NCBI RefSeq assembly: GCF_040581485.1
Contig: NC_090129.1
Coordinates: forward strand, 15,573,501-15,637,500
From: Linepithema humile
Taxonomy: Eukaryota > Arthropoda > Insecta > Hymenoptera > Formicidae
Length of the DNA: 64,000 bases
Direction of reading: 5' to 3'
A model generated the notes under the pieces. It was given only the letters and a program-made list of their open reading frames with translations, ran no database searches and had not been told where the DNA came from. Below, one piece after another: positions 8,735-21,073 of the stretch; positions within the stretch are counted from its first letter, which is position 1, and every line of letters starts with the position of its first letter. The position numbers and the translations under genes are program-made.

Positions 8735-11700
8735 AATCTTGATATATAGATAAATGGAAGAACAAAAATTTATTAAATGATATGATGTCTTAGTCTTACC
8801 TTGATATCAAAATCTTAATCCTTTTCCTTCGCTAGAGCCAAATTTAGATTTGGTCTACGATATAATGTATTTCTTTCTTTGAAGAAATTATCTAAGAAAA
8901 TAGTGATTAAAACAATATTAGTTTAACAATGTAATATTATTATTGATTTTCTCTGTGTCCATTAATTGTTTCTGGTAATGGAGAAAATGTATGTAATGTA
9001 TATACATGTATGTATACTCTTTCAATAGTTTACGCGCGTGATACTTAATTCCGCTTCGTCGTGTCTTGGATTTAGACATAGGAATGGATTATCATAGAAG
9101 GATGTTGGTCGATATGATCCGTTGATAAATGTGCGGCTGTCCGCACCAAATATTACAGATCTGTGTCTCGATAGTCCACGTGCGGCTGTCCGCACAGCAG
9201 ATTCTCTAAACACGTGCTTACTTCCAACGGAGTACGAAGGAATTCGTGAAGGGTCAGGTAAGTGCCGGATAGTTGGAAAACTTTTGACACTGACTGTATT
9301 TTCTATGGTCATGAAAAACTTTTATTACAGACTGTACCGTTCAGTCACTATCAGGTATGCGGATGGATAGAGAAATTGACAGACCGACCGGTAACCGTAA
9401 TCTCTATTTGCGATAACTAAAATCTTAATAAGATAAACGCGCACTGATTCGAAGTCAATCTTCACTCACTTGAAATAAAATTATTAAAATAATATTCTCA
9501 TTAGTATTTTAATATAGAGTGATAATATATTTATTCAAATAAGTATAGTATATGAGTATAATATATATATGTGGGTATCAGTATAAATGTGTATGGTGTA
9601 ACATATGTTTTATATTGAATATTCTTAAGTAATTATAGAATAATAATAATTGAATATGCAAGCTAAATATGAGTACATATAAGCATATAATGTATTACAT
9701 AAAATATCAATGTATTCGTAACAATGTTAATAACGTATATAATGGTATTAACAAAATGCAAAATAATAATAAATATGATCTATTATTTCCATCAAATCGT
9801 ATTCCTTGAATCGTTTCAATTCTCTTAGTCAATTGTATTTAATTCCGTTCTGTTTTAAAATTGTTTCAACTCTCTTAATCAATTGTATTTAATTCTGTTT
9901 AGTTTCAATATGTCTCAATTGGACATTAAGTTAAAATCAATTCTTTGTAAGACTTACGTTTTCCTTCCTGTCTTCAAAGTTATTTCTTTAGTACTCTTCC
10001 GTACCTTTTCTTCAGCTGCACAAGCACTGACTTTATTATTTTTTGCTCAAAGGCTTTCACGAGTTACTACTATTCAATTATAACTGTAATAACTTTAGTA
10101 ACTAGAACTGTAACTTTAGTAACTAACTAAAATGTCTGTAGTAACTGTTTGTAGTAACTGTCTAAAATGTGCCGGGGCACGCGTATATATGGGCCTTTGC
10201 CCACTCGTTCAGTGGAGGGGTGTTACGCTTGGCTTACAATGATTGGATTAAAGTTTCAATGATGGGAGAGTCTCCGCCTCCTATCTCGTTGGGATTCTCC
10301 AATGAGCGATTGAAGGTGTATTGGAAGGGGCTCCTATCGCTTATCTGCATATTAGTTACATAGGCACTTGTTATCTCTTGAGTCACTGGTAGGGACATTT
10401 GCACCGCCTCCGATGACTGCATGTTCTTATCTTCTTCGGTACTTCCCTGTCATATCTTATCCTCTTGCTGTTATCTTTATCAGCTCTGATAAGTTTATCT
10501 TCTAATAACTTTCTTCGGCTTATCCTTATCTCTTGATAAGGTTATCTTCTAATAACTTTCCTCGTCTTATCTTTATCTCTTGAAATACATATTATCTCTG
10601 ATGATAGGCGAGTGGAGTGGGATGGTGAGTCGCCATCGCGTCGCCTCCTACGTCACCTTCTAATAACTTTCCTCTTATTATCTCTTCATATGTCTAGCCA
10701 TCGCGTCGCCTCTTGCTCCTTTGGCGGCTTGCGAATGGGATGAGTAAGTGCGTCAGTTCTTGATATCTCCCGACGACTTTTATATTATCTTTTCCTTTCG
10801 TTCTTATCTTTCATAAATTATATTTCCTGCCTGTAGCGGCATCCAAGTGGAGTGAGTTACCTTCGCATCGGAGAGGATTCACGTCTCCTCCACTTTATTT
10901 TATTATAACAGCCTCGGGCCCAATTATTATTTCTTATATTTTCTTTTATTATTTCTTTAACAAAAGTGATTATAGCGGCCTCGGGCCCAATGTGTGAATA
11001 TCTGTCGGTGTTTCTCGCCACCGATTGATACTCAACTTTTGTAACCAAATACCTTTTAACGTTTCTCGCCATTAATTGATATTTAGTCTTATCGATGCCT
11101 GCCACTCAACGATAGATTACGAATGCCTGCCACTCATCCGTTGATTAGTAACTTGCCAGCGTTTCTCGCCACTGACTCATGAATATCTTTCAGCGTTTCT
11201 CGCCACTGATTGATACTCGCAGCTACTTTACTTAGCAAATATTCGTCAGCGTTTCTCGCCACCGACTCGTATCTACTATTAATTTGACTATTTATGCCGA
11301 GTAAATTCCTAAGCAATTTAATCGCAACTTTAGTCAAGTGTGATGTTCTCTCAATATACTTTATTTCAATTTATCTTCCTCTTATTGATTTATCGACTAA
11401 TTGAGATATAGTTACTGATAGTTTTTCTTTTATTTTATTTTATGTATTTCTCCTTTAAATTTTCTTTGATAAGTCGATGAAGTTCGGGGCCTTTTATGCC
11501 TTGCCAAATAAGCCGTTCTATTTTTATGTAAGCGTTTCTCCTCTGAACGAGTATTGTGTGAATTTTAATTGAATATATTTTAGCAAATTTATTATTCGTA
11601 AGTCGTAAAAAGAATGAATGATGGATTTGATAATAATCATATTATTTTACAAGAATTTTACTGTAAAAATCTTATCTTAAGATTTTTCAAAATTTTCATC

Positions 11701-11736
11701 ATTAACTGGTTAATGAAAATTTAGCGGGACGTTACA
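8735..11736 (-). other. Body of LTRu-1 copy i, no supported gene
   Basis: This is the right-hand part of copy i. It is recognisable in copies ii (17057-20108) and iii (29120-32114) and, in part, inverted at 21074-21865. Its frames on both strands begin at GTG or TTG in most copies and are not preserved between copies. Around 10990-11290 there are five or so degenerate copies of a GTTTCTCGCCACTGA motif. A TATA-like GCATAAAAGGCCCC lies on the minus strand at about 11482-11495, some 240 bases inside the 5' end, which would suit an LTR promoter. Confidence 0.5.
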
Positions 11737-11900
11737 ATTGGTGACTTTTTATCGGTAAGTATTCATTAATTCTCTTTTCTTTTCAGGAAATCCCACCGCT
11801 GTCGCCAAATTTATATGTGACGTCCTAACGTTTGCGGTAAGTATTTATTAATTCCCTTTTCTTTTCAGGAGTTCGATGAACCGAAGGAGAGCGGTTCCCA
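11737..11900 (-). mobile_element. LTRu-1 fragment iv (primer-binding-site end)
   Basis: It follows copy i head to tail and is cut at 11900 by LTRu-3 copy 1. On the minus strand it holds the LTR end GGACGTCACA, a spacer, a primer-binding site (11790-11807, one further change) and a purine-rich stretch. About 80 bases after its LTR end, copy i begins TGTAACGTCCC. The pair therefore resembles two LTRs separated by a minimal ~80-base internal region, the layout of a terminal-repeat retrotransposon in miniature. Confidence 0.55.
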
Positions 11901-12209
11901 TGTAACGTCTCGCGATAGTATGCCGCTGCCACCAATTTTATCTTTAATGTATCTGTTGTTTGTATGTTGCAGATGGCGATGCACCTCGATGCTCGACCGT
12001 TACTTCCTACACGGATGTCGTACCTCGGCGGACTCCGTTAGGTTCTTCTTATCTGAGTGTACCTCAGTCACACAGAATAAGGGTGCTCTCAATTTTTGAG
12101 GCTACCTGCTGGGCCGGCAATACCTCGGGACTCGAGAGCTTAAGAAGGTAGAGGCGGTCCGTGAGTGCGAGAACGGGGACGGTTATTGTATCAATAAACG
12201 TAATAAAAC

Positions 12210-12980
12210 TTAATAGAGTTGTAATTTACTCATATAATATTCCACTTCCCTGTCCGCTGCTAGAGTATCAAAATTATCGTTTGTAGGTACGTTATATGTC
12301 GGTAAACTGTCGGTAAATGACTTTCCTGCTACACCTGCGATCGAATTATAGGGGCTAACGTCGGCAGAAGTACTACACGTCGGTTGTACGTTGATAGTTG
12401 AGTCTCCTTTATTCGCGATTAAAGTATTATGAATTCCATCAATTACGCGGTCTGTCGTTTGGTTATCGGCGTGTAATTCTTCTATTATATCATCAATAGT
12501 TATTAATTGTGGAGTCGTCAATGTGAGAAGGGCTTCTTGTAATTCGGATTCTAATGGATCAATTTTAATCTGATTTGTATGTTGTACGTAAGTGATCAGG
12601 TCGTCGTAATTTATAAATGCTGGCGTTGTAGAATCAAGTTTTAGTTCAGTATAGAAATCTATTTCAGCTATATTATCTTCAAGAGTTATCTGTTCGATTG
12701 TAGAGTTTATAATTATTTCCGATTTGATAATATTATGATGTTCCGATTTAATTATTTGTTCTTTCCTATCTCTGTTTTCGATGTCTCGTAAAATATCGTA
12801 TGCGTTTGCTTGAATAGGAATTTCTATCAATTCTGGAATTAATGCTTCGAAAGCTATTAATTGTTTCTTCGAAAGTTGACTCGATCTCCGATGTTTCTTT
12901 GCTACGCGGAGCTTAGATCTTTGTAATTTATAAGTTTTCCGTTTCTTATGTCGTCTAATTGTGTCGATAGTCTTTGTCAT
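12210..12980 (-). CDS. 256-aa ORF of unknown function carried in LTRu-3 (copy 1)
   Basis: This starts at the ATG at 12980, which is directly preceded by an in-frame stop. I do not recognise the family. The first ~60 residues are strongly basic (many Lys/Arg, nuclear-localisation-like); the rest is acidic and rich in Ile, Thr, Asp and Glu, with no Cys cluster or membrane segment. It is in the sense orientation of LTRu-3, ending about 310 bases inside the 3' terminus. An identical protein is encoded by copy 2 at 26717-27487, but the copies are so alike overall that this is weak evidence of selection. Possible roles are Gag-like, regulatory or none; I do not assign one. Confidence 0.45.
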   Translation of the reverse strand: MTKTIDTIRRHKKRKTYKLQRSKLRVAKKHRRSSQLSKKQLIAFEALIPELIEIPIQANAYDILRDIENRDRKEQIIKSEHHNIIKSEIIINSTIEQITLEDNIAEIDFYTELKLDSTTPAFINYDDLITYVQHTNQIKIDPLESELQEALLTLTTPQLITIDDIIEELHADNQTTDRVIDGIHNTLIANKGDSTINVQPTCSTSADVSPYNSIAGVAGKSFTDSLPTYNVPTNDNFDTLAADREVEYYMSKLQLY

Positions 12981-13013
12981 TTAGTAGCGCGTTAATATGT
13001 CAAACGGGAGAAA

Positions 13014-13262
13014 ATGGTGTATCACTTAGTTGAACGAATAATTATAATTATGACTTACTTGATTCTCTGTTCCGTGGCGTTGATCTTACTCGCTGTGATT
13101 GTAAGAATTTTAATTATCGTATATCGTGATCAAAATAAAAGGAATTTAATATGTAGAAAAAATGTGTTAACTGACGTGAGCGCGCGTGTGTGCGTGCGTA
13201 ATAAAAGATTAAAGTTAAATAATTTTGTCACTCGGTTTCTTGATGTAGAAATTTTATATTAA
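13014..13262 (+). CDS. 82-aa single-membrane-segment ORF, divergent from the 256-aa ORF
   Basis: The ATG at 13014 lies 33 bases from the ATG of the oppositely oriented 256-aa ORF. Residues of about 9-37 form one long hydrophobic stretch (Ile/Leu/Val/Ala), followed by a basic tail (RDQNKR), so the predicted form is a small single-pass membrane protein with a cytosolic basic side. It is antisense to the presumed LTRu-3 transcript. The same frame is present in copy 2 (26435-26683). There is no known homologue that I recognise, and chance is a real possibility at this length in AT-rich DNA. Confidence 0.25.
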   Translation: MVYHLVERIIIIMTYLILCSVALILLAVIVRILIIVYRDQNKRNLICRKNVLTDVSARVCVRNKRLKLNNFVTRFLDVEILY

Positions 13263-13317
13263 ATTGTACGATTGGGTTATATTCACCATTGATTCTCATG
13301 TTCCAGTTAATTTGCAT

Positions 13318-13596
13318 TTATTTGTTAGTACTGATTTTACAATAATAGATTTCGGACTTACAGATTTTTGTTTCGATTCCGCTGTGTTCGCTCGGTTTCT
13401 TAGAGTACGATGTTCCTGTTGATCGGTTGTTGACTGACTCGTAGCTGCTTCCTGATGATGATGATCCGTCGGCTGAAAGGAGAGGTTTCCGTTCTGACGT
13501 GTCTTCTGCTGAGTTCCTTGTTTTCTTGAAATTTAGTAGTGGCTTCGTAAGTTGTTGACTTGTAGATGGTATAATTTTTCCTTGCCAAATTCCCAT
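13318..13596 (-). CDS. 92-aa Ser/Lys-rich ORF in LTRu-3 (copy 1)
   Basis: The ATG at 13596 lies downstream of the TATA-like box in the sense orientation and upstream of the 256-aa ORF. The protein is hydrophilic with a Ser/Gly-rich middle. A second frame (13400-13615) overlaps it from an ATG 19 bases earlier. A GTAAGT splice-donor-like site lies inside its 3' part, so it could be a first exon. The function is unknown, and the same reading exists in copy 2 at 26101-26379. Confidence 0.25.
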   Translation of the reverse strand: MGIWQGKIIPSTSQQLTKPLLNFKKTRNSAEDTSERKPLLSADGSSSSGSSYESVNNRSTGTSYSKKPSEHSGIETKICKSEIYYCKISTNK

Positions 13597-14002
13597 AAAT
13601 AATTTCGAGTTCCATAAATTTTATGTTAAACTTTGAAGTAGCGATTGGTTGATATAGTTGTAGTGGCAGTATGTTGAGTAAATTTTGATGTTCAACTTGA
13701 GTATGGATTCTTGATTTCTTCTTTATGCACTTCTTGCGTTAAAATTCTAAGTTCTATTTCGCATTGCTCGCGAAATTCTATGTTCTTGATGTGCGCTCCG
13801 TAAAAATTCTAAGTCCTTAGATCGTGCTGCTCGAGTTTTTCTAAGTTCTTTTTTCGCATTGCTCGCGAAATTCTATGTTCTTATTCGTTGAATATGGCTT
13901 CCCGACACTGTTGATTCTTTTTCATACTACTGCTCTCGATCTTTTCTTCATACTACTCCTCTCGATCTTTTTTTTCATACTACTCTTCGATGTGCCATCG
14001 GG

Positions 14003-14019
14003 TACCCTTTTTATAGGCA
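14003..14019 (-). promoter_or_regulatory. TATA box of LTRu-3 copy 1
   Basis: The minus strand reads CCTATAAAAAGGGTACC, a strong TATA match. It sits upstream of the 92-aa and 256-aa ORFs in the sense orientation, so transcription starting about 30 bases downstream would run through both. It lies about 2.1 kb before the 3' terminus. No initiator consensus is obvious. Confidence 0.5.
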
Positions 14020-15206
14020 AAATAGGCGGGACTAAAGAAGACGTGAGGCGCGTGTCAAGGTTGATCTTTGTTCTTCGCAGTTCGATGCGTGATCGACGAT
14101 GCTTCGCAGTTTGATACGTGATAGGTGATGATATTCCTTTGTCGGCGAGTTGCATCAGTCGACCCTTCTCTGTGTTGAACTATATGCGTGATTTCGTAGA
14201 ACATCATTAGACCTTCAATTTCTTTCGTCGCATCTCGGATGTTCCATCTTGCAGGTGTTCATGAGTCATCGTATTAGCGGATGTCGATGTGTGCGATGAT
14301 CTATTTTACGCTTCGATACGAAATATTTATATCGTATTTCCTTAATTACAGACAGTTATTAACATTTTAACATTGTTTTGTTCGGATATTAACATTGCTC
14401 ATTTTCAGATTCACAACGACATATAAGTTTGATCTTGGAAAAATTCTGTATTCCGCACTTAAAATTAATTATTGTTTATAAATTGTTAATATTTAACTTA
14501 ATTTAACGGAATTTCGTCGCATACAACAAGGCGCAACACTACAAGTATATAGCTGTAAGTGTGTACAATAATAATTTATTATATGCGAGAAATTTGTATT
14601 TATACTAATAATTCGGAAGCATCGACAGTGTATCTTGATTAAGAATAAAAAGATATATAGTTCTGAGTAATAATATATATTAATTTCCTTATCCTACCTT
14701 ATGCTTTATAAAATATATATATAACAATAAATAATTATTTTTAATAATTTCATAAAAATATTCTTATCTTACTCGCCTTCACTCGTTGGTTAAGTATTTC
14801 AAGTCAGTTAGTCGTTTAAAGCTAGCTGTGAAGGGGTCTATAGAGAGACATGTATATATATATATATATATAGCATATGTGAAAAAGGCGATTTTGTTTC
14901 GGGGGCTACAGGCTAAGTGTTAGCACTTAGGTCGAATCTTTTCACGTAGGCAACTTTCATTGTACGTCTTCTAACGAAGGGAATTCACATTGGGCCTTCA
15001 TACAGGCTCTTTCATAGAGTTGGACTTTTAAGGTAGTACTATAAAGTTATACTACAGCTTTAATTAGTCAAGTTTTTAATTAGAGTTAATTAGTAAGATA
15101 TTATTGAAGAATATTGGGTGAGCCCGTATTTAAAAGTGGTTCTCAAAGTTTGAAGTCTGTAGTTAAATTCACTTTTGAGTTATTCGCGATTTTGTGTGAA
15201 ATATGG

Positions 15207-15820
15207 ATTTATAGATATAAGTGCGAAAATAATTTTAGATTCCGTTATAGTTATCGTAGGAAGCTCGGGTTTGATTCTATCAGATCGGCGTCGTGAATTC
15301 GCATATTATAGTCCTTTTACAAGAATCAAAATATTGTTTATTATTATTGTTATACCAAAAAGGTGTTTATTTTATTTTTAAAATAATTAATTCAAATATT
15401 TTCTCTTAATTTTAGTAACTAGTCCTGATATAGTTTGTCGATAAAATATTACTTTTAATCCAATTGTTTTAATAAATTTTCTATTCAATAATTTAAGTGT
15501 TCAGATGGACTGGCATATAAGAGTGAAAATGATTTTATATTTCTTTATTTTTGTCGTAGGACATTCGGAATTGATTCTATTAGATCGGCGTAGCGAATTT
15601 ACATATTATAACCGGTTTATAAAAATTAAAATATTATTTATTATTATTTTCATACCAAAAAGGTGTTTATTTTAACTTTAAAATAATTAGTTTAAACATT
15701 TTTTCTTAATTTCAATAACTAATTAAGATACAGTTCATTGACAAGATATTATTTTTAATCCAACTGTTCTAGCAAATCTTTTATTCAACAATTCAAATGT
15801 TCAGCTCTTGTGCTTGCATT
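15207..15820 (-). repeat. Diverged ~301-bp tandem duplication within LTRu-3
   Basis: Two units offset by about 301 bp share blocks such as GATCGGCGT and CATACCAAAAAGGTGTTTAT. They are clearly diverged from each other but are present in both LTRu-3 copies (the counterpart lies at about 23880-24490). The duplication is therefore older than the spread of the two copies. Confidence 0.7.
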
Positions 15821-16357
15821 CACAGGTACAGTCTGAGTAAGTATTATTTTTAAACTAGTGTAATCGCTTATTTCTCGTTTGTTATTCAATTATTTAAACG
15901 TTTTACTAGGTTATTATTTCAGAATTAATTAATTATTAATTATTTCAGCAAATCTATACGGTTCATTAGGGTCAAAATATTAATTTAAATTATTTTTAGC
16001 GGACACTTGTCGACCGGCTTTAAGGCGGCTATACCTCGCTGCCAGAGGGCGGCTAGGTAAGTCACTTGTTGCTTGCGTATATGCATATAGAAAGTGTCAG
16101 AAAATATTATTTCTTTCTTTCGCGATTCCTTGGAAACGGTAAGTTATTGAAAATTTTGACTCTCTTTTACCATTATTATTGTTATTTTTTATAGATTATT
16201 TTAACGCATAGTGATTTTTAAAAAATGTCGATATCTCGAGAACGGGACGTCGTAGCGATGTATTATAAACATTAATAACCTTAATCCAGCTTGAATATTC
16301 GAATTATAGAATGTTACTAAAATTTTTGAGTTTGTTATAAATCGGAAACGTTTAGAG

Positions 16358-19300
16358 TGTGACGTCCTAGGTAACGATCCTACGAGGGAATGACGGTATA
16401 ATGTATCCCAACGCTATCACCAATTTTATATGTGATTGGTGACCCTTTATCGGTAAGTATTCATTAATTCTCTTTTCTTTTCAGGAAATCATCCCACCGC
16501 TGTCACCAATTTTATATATGTGACGTCCTAACGTTTGCGGTAAGTTTTTATTAATTCCTTTTTCTTTTCAGGAGTTCGATGAACCGAAGGAGAGCGGTTC
16601 CCACCAAACTCACCAATTTCATATGAAATCCCTTTTTGTTTCAGGTGATCCTGTATGGTGCACTTTACCGTTTCCGTCACTGATGATGTTACCAACGTTA
16701 CATATAATCCGCCGCTGCCACGTTCCTAGAAGTTACGTTGCAACGCGGTATTGTACGTCTTTAGGAACAAGAGGCCCTTGTCGTCGAGACGATGGTTACC
16801 CGTTTCTTGAAGACTATTAATGTGGATAATTCTAAGGGGCGCTGTCACCAGTTTTATTAATGTGGTTTGCTCCACAGGTGGTCACTGGAAAAATCGCGGA
16901 GCTGCCGTCTCTTGATTTGGACGTCGCAGTCGGTTTTCCTAGGATATGAGTGTATTTTCTACTTTAGAGAGAATAATAAAACCAATAAAACCACTTCTTT
17001 GATTTTACAATTTTAGGTTATTTATTCCTTCATCCGTCCTTATGGTAAGTATAAAATCTTGATATATAGATAAATGGAAGAACAAAAGGTTTATTAAATG
17101 ATATGATGTCTTAGTCTTACCTTGATATCAAAATCTTAATCCTTTTCCTTCGCTAGAGCCAAATTTAGATTTGGTCTGCGATATAATGTATTTCTTTCTT
17201 TGAAGAAATTATCTAAGAAAATAGTGATTAAAACAATATTAGTTTGACAATGTAATATTATTATTGATTTTCTCTGTGTCCATTAATTGTTTCTGGTAAT
17301 GGAGAAAATGTATGTAATGTATATACATGTATGTATACTCTTTCAATAGTTTACGCGCGTGATATTTAATTCCGCTTCGTCGTGTCTTGGATTTAGACAT
17401 AGGAATGGATTATCATAGAAGGATGTTGGTCGATATGATCCGTTGATAAATGTGCGGCTGTCCGCACCAAATATTACAGATCTGTGTCTCGATAGTCCAC
17501 GTGCGGCTGTCCGCACAGCAGATTCTCTAAACACGTGCTTACTTCCAACGGAGTACGAAGGAATTCGTGAAGGGTTAGGTAAGTGTCGGACAGTTGGAAA
17601 ACTTTTGACACTGACTGTATTTTCCACGGTCACGAAAAACTTTTATTACAGACTGTACCGTTCAGTCACTATCAGGTATGCGGATGGATAGAGAAATTGA
17701 CAGACCGACCGGTAACCGTAATCTCTATTTGCGATAACTGAAATCTTAATAAGATAAACGCGCACTGATTCGAAGTCAATCTTCACTCACTTGAAATAAA
17801 ATTATTAAAATAATATTCTCATTAGTATTTTAATATAGAGTGATAATATATTTATTCAAATAAGTATAGTATATGAGTATAATATATATATGTGGGTATC
17901 AGTATAAATGTGTATGGTGTAACATATGTTTTATATTGAATATTCTTAAGTAATTATAGAATAATAATAATTGAATATGCAAGCTAAATATGAGTACATA
18001 TAAGCATATAATGTATTACATAAAATATCAATGTATTCGTAACAATGTTAATAACGTATATAATGGTATTAACAAAATGCAAAATAATAATAATATGATC
18101 TATTATTTCCATCAAATCGTATTCCTTGAATCGTTTCAATTCTCTTAGTCAATTGTATTTAATTCCGTTCTGTTTTAAAATTGTTTCAACTCTCTTAATC
18201 AATTGTATTTAATTCCGTTCAGTTTCAATATGTCTCAATTGGACATTAAGTTAAAATCAATTCTTTGTAAGACTTACGTTTTCCTTCCTGTCTTCAAAGT
18301 TATTTCTTTAGTACTCTTCCGTACCTTTTCTTCAGCTGCACAAGCACTGACTTTATTATTTTTGCTCAAAGGCTTTCACGAGTTACTACTATTCAATTTG
18401 AGAATTCACGTAGTACTACTAATTTCACGAGTTACTAGTTACTTTACTTTACTGGTTGAAGATTTACCTAGCATTTAGCACCTAGCACTAGAACTTTATT
18501 AACTGTCTGTAATAACTTTAGTAACTGTCTCTACAAAATGTGCCCGGGGCATGCGTATATATGGGCCTTTGCCCACTCGTTCAGTGGAGGGGTGTTACGC
18601 TTGGCTTACGATGATTGGATTAAAGTTTCAATGATGGGAGAGTCTCCGCCTCCTATCTCGTTGGGATTCTCCAATGAGCGGTTGAAAGTGTATTGGAAGG
18701 GGCTCCTATCGCTTATCTGCATATTAGTTACATAGGCACTTGTTATCTCTTGAGTCACTGGTAGGGACATTTGCACCGCCTCCGATGACTGCATGTTCTT
18801 ATCTTCTTCGGTACTTCCCTGTCATATCTTATCCTCTTGCTGTTATCTTTATCAGCTCTGATAAGTTTATCTTCTAATAACTTTCTTCGGCTTATCCTTA
18901 TCTCTTGATAAGGTTATCTTCTAATAACTTTCCTCGTCTTATCTTTATCTCTTGAAATACATATTATCTCTGATGATAGGCGAGTGGAGTGGGATGGTGA
19001 GTCGCCATCGCGTCGCCTCCTACGTCACCTTCTAATAACTTTCCTCTTATTATCTCTTCATATGTCTAGCCATCGCGTCGCCTCTTGCTCCTTTGGCGGC
19101 TTGCGAATGGGATGATTAAGTGCGTCAGTTCTTGATATCTCCCGACGACTTTTATATTATCTCTTCCTTTCGTTCTTATCTTTCATAAATTATATTTCCT
19201 GCCTGTATCGGCATCCAAGTGGAGTGAGTTACCTTCGCATCGGAGAGGATTCACGTCTCCTCCACTTTATTTTATTATAACAGCCTCGGGCCCAATTATT

Positions 19301-20108
19301 ATTTCTTATATTTCCTTTTATCATTTCTTTAACAAAAGTGATTATAGCGGCCTCGGGCCCAATGTGTGAATATCTGTCGGTGTTTCTCGCCACCGATTGA
19401 TACTCGACTTTTGTAACCAAATACCTTTTAACGTTTCTCGCCATTAATTGATATTTAGTCTTATCGATGCCTGCCACTCAACGATAGATTACGAATGCCT
19501 GCCACTCATCCGTTGATTAGTAACTTGCCAGCGTTTCTCGCCACTGACTCATGAATATCTTTCAGCGTTTCTCGCCACTGATTGATACTCGCAGCTACTT
19601 TACTTAGCAAATATTCGTCAGCGTTTCTCGCCACCGACTCGTATCTACTATTAATTTGACTATTTATGCCGAGTAAATTCCTAAGCAATTTAATCGCAAC
19701 TTTAGTCAAGTGTGATGTTCTCTCAATATACTTTATTTCAATTTATCTTCCTCTTATTGATTTATCGACTAATTGAGATATAGTTACTGATAGTTTTTCT
19801 TTTATTTTATTTTATGTATTTCTCCTTTAAATTTTCTTTGATAAGTCGATGAAGTTCGGGGCCTTTTATGCCTTGCCAAATAAGCCGTTCTATTTTTATG
19901 TAAGCGTTTCTCCTCTGAACGAGTATTGTCTGAATTTTAATTGAATATATTTTAGCAAATTTATTATTCGTAAGTCGTAAAAAGATTAAATGATGGATTT
20001 GATAATAATCATATTATTTTACAAGAATTTTACTGTAAAAATCTTATCTTAAGATTTTTCAAAATTTTCATAATTAACTGGTTAATGAAAATTTAGCGGG
20101 ACGTTACA
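16358..20108 (-). mobile_element. LTRu-1 copy ii: complete 3,751-bp unit
   Basis: This is the cleanest copy. It starts TGTGACGTCCTAGG and ends GCGGGACGTTACA, flanked by a perfect 4-bp duplication AGAG (16354-16357 and 20109-20112). It sits inside LTRu-3 copy 1, and the uninterrupted site is visible inverted in LTRu-3 copy 2 near 23335-23345. On the minus strand its ends are TGTAACGTCCC...GGACGTCACA, with a tRNA-Leu primer-binding site (16491-16508) inside the 3' part. No protein gene is supported. A 4-bp duplication with TG...CA ends and a tRNA-Leu primer would fit Gypsy-type elements such as the mdg3/micropia group, by family knowledge. Confidence 0.75.
16491..16508 (-). promoter_or_regulatory. 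tRNA-Leu primer-binding site, LTRu-1 copy ii
   Basis: The same 18-base sequence as at 3818-3835, TGGTGACAGCGGTGGGAT on the minus strand. It lies 10 bases after an LTR-type end, GGACGTCACA. Confidence 0.65.
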
Positions 20109-21073
20109 AGAGATAACTATTTTGAGTTCGGTCCGTAAAGTTCGCTTTAGTCGTGAGATTATTCTGGCAATAAAAAGTTTTGAAAAATTTAAATTTTAAA
20201 ATTTTTGAGTTTTTGTAAAATTTAATAATTCGTTTTATTTTCAGGTAAATTCAATCTAGAGGCAATACTAATTCATTTTTGACTGTTTTCAGATTTTCAA
20301 GGTCATGGAGCAACGCGGCATAGAGCTAACTATAATAGCATATGTTTATATTACTCAAACGAATTAGTTTGATCACCCTTCTCCAATAATATTAATTTTG
20401 CGTTAGTTTTGAGCGCGTCAAAATTAAATTTCAAATAATTGTAATATTGTTGAAGATCGTAAATTGTAATTGCCTGCGTTGTACAATTTATATGAACACA
20501 TAACGGTGGTTGCAGTGTAAGATTTTGTCGATGATTCGAATTGCTTCCTATACATTAAGGCTAGAAATCTGTTAATAGAATTTTATAATTTTTCTCAATG
20601 TATTCCAATAGGTCTGTTTTACCGGCTTATGTTTCATAGTCGATAACTAAGTCTTTACTCTCCCGTCATAGTATTATAATTTAAATATGACTCTAAAGCG
20701 ACTAGATTCATTATTAATGTATGAATATATTTATAGATTTCTGTCCTTAGTGTATTTATTACAATGAAAGTAAATTTTATTAACCGATTAAAGTAAGGTT
20801 AGAGATCCGAGAATAAATTATATAGCTTTGAATTTACTGAATAATTAGCAATTGAGGATTTAACGTTTATAATCTATTGATGAAACCTTATGTTTCACGA
20901 TAGTATTATTATTTAAAGATAATTAAATTTATTTATTCCGGGACATCCACCTTAAATATTATAATCTTAAATTACTAGATTATATTTGGTCATGCAATTT
21001 AATAATTGAGGATATATCTCTACTGACAACTAATTGATTATTTTATTTTTCAGAAATTTTACGGGACGTTACA

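Larger units (their letters stand above)
3464..11736 (-). mobile_element. LTRu-1 copy i: LTR-like unit, split by nested LTRu-2
   Basis: Read on the minus strand, the unit starts TGTAACGTCCCGC (11736) and ends GGACGTCACA (3464). It is the same family as the clean copy at 16358-20108. LTRu-2 (4779-8730) is nested inside, flanked by the 4-bp duplication ATAG (4775-4778 and 8731-8734). Removing it restores the sequence seen at the same point of copy iii. The 3' end is expanded into a tandem array (3464-4300). No gag, protease, reverse transcriptase or integrase is recognisable. It is probably a solo or miniature LTR element rather than a full retrotransposon. Parts 3464-4778 and 8735-11736 contain no gene I can support. 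Confidence 0.65.
11901..21073 (-). mobile_element. LTRu-3 copy 1, interrupted by LTRu-1 copy ii
   Basis: The minus strand starts TGTAACGTCCCGTAAA (21073) and ends CGCGAGACGTTACA (11901). Without the nested LTRu-1 copy ii it is about 5.4 kb. The part 11901-16353 is almost identical, inverted, to 23341-27796 of copy 2: reciprocal ORFs match exactly and only scattered SNPs and TA-run differences are seen. No target duplication is found (CCCA before, ATAT after), and its two flanks come from LTRu-1 sequence in opposite orientations. It therefore looks like a product of recombination between two LTRu-3 copies. The part 20113-21073 has no gene. Confidence 0.65.

Noticed and set aside
9022..9370. 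Overlapping 96-codon (minus) and 82-codon (plus) frames in LTRu-1, seen in four copies
   Set aside because: Only copy i has an ATG for the minus frame (the others have GTG); the plus frame starts at TTG; copy iii has a premature stop. They persist because the copies are young.
10857..11337. Minus-strand frames in LTRu-1 with a repeated SVARN peptide
   Set aside because: The frames start at GTG and TTG, are interrupted in copy iii, and the peptide repeat only mirrors the short GTTTCTCGCCACTGA DNA repeat.
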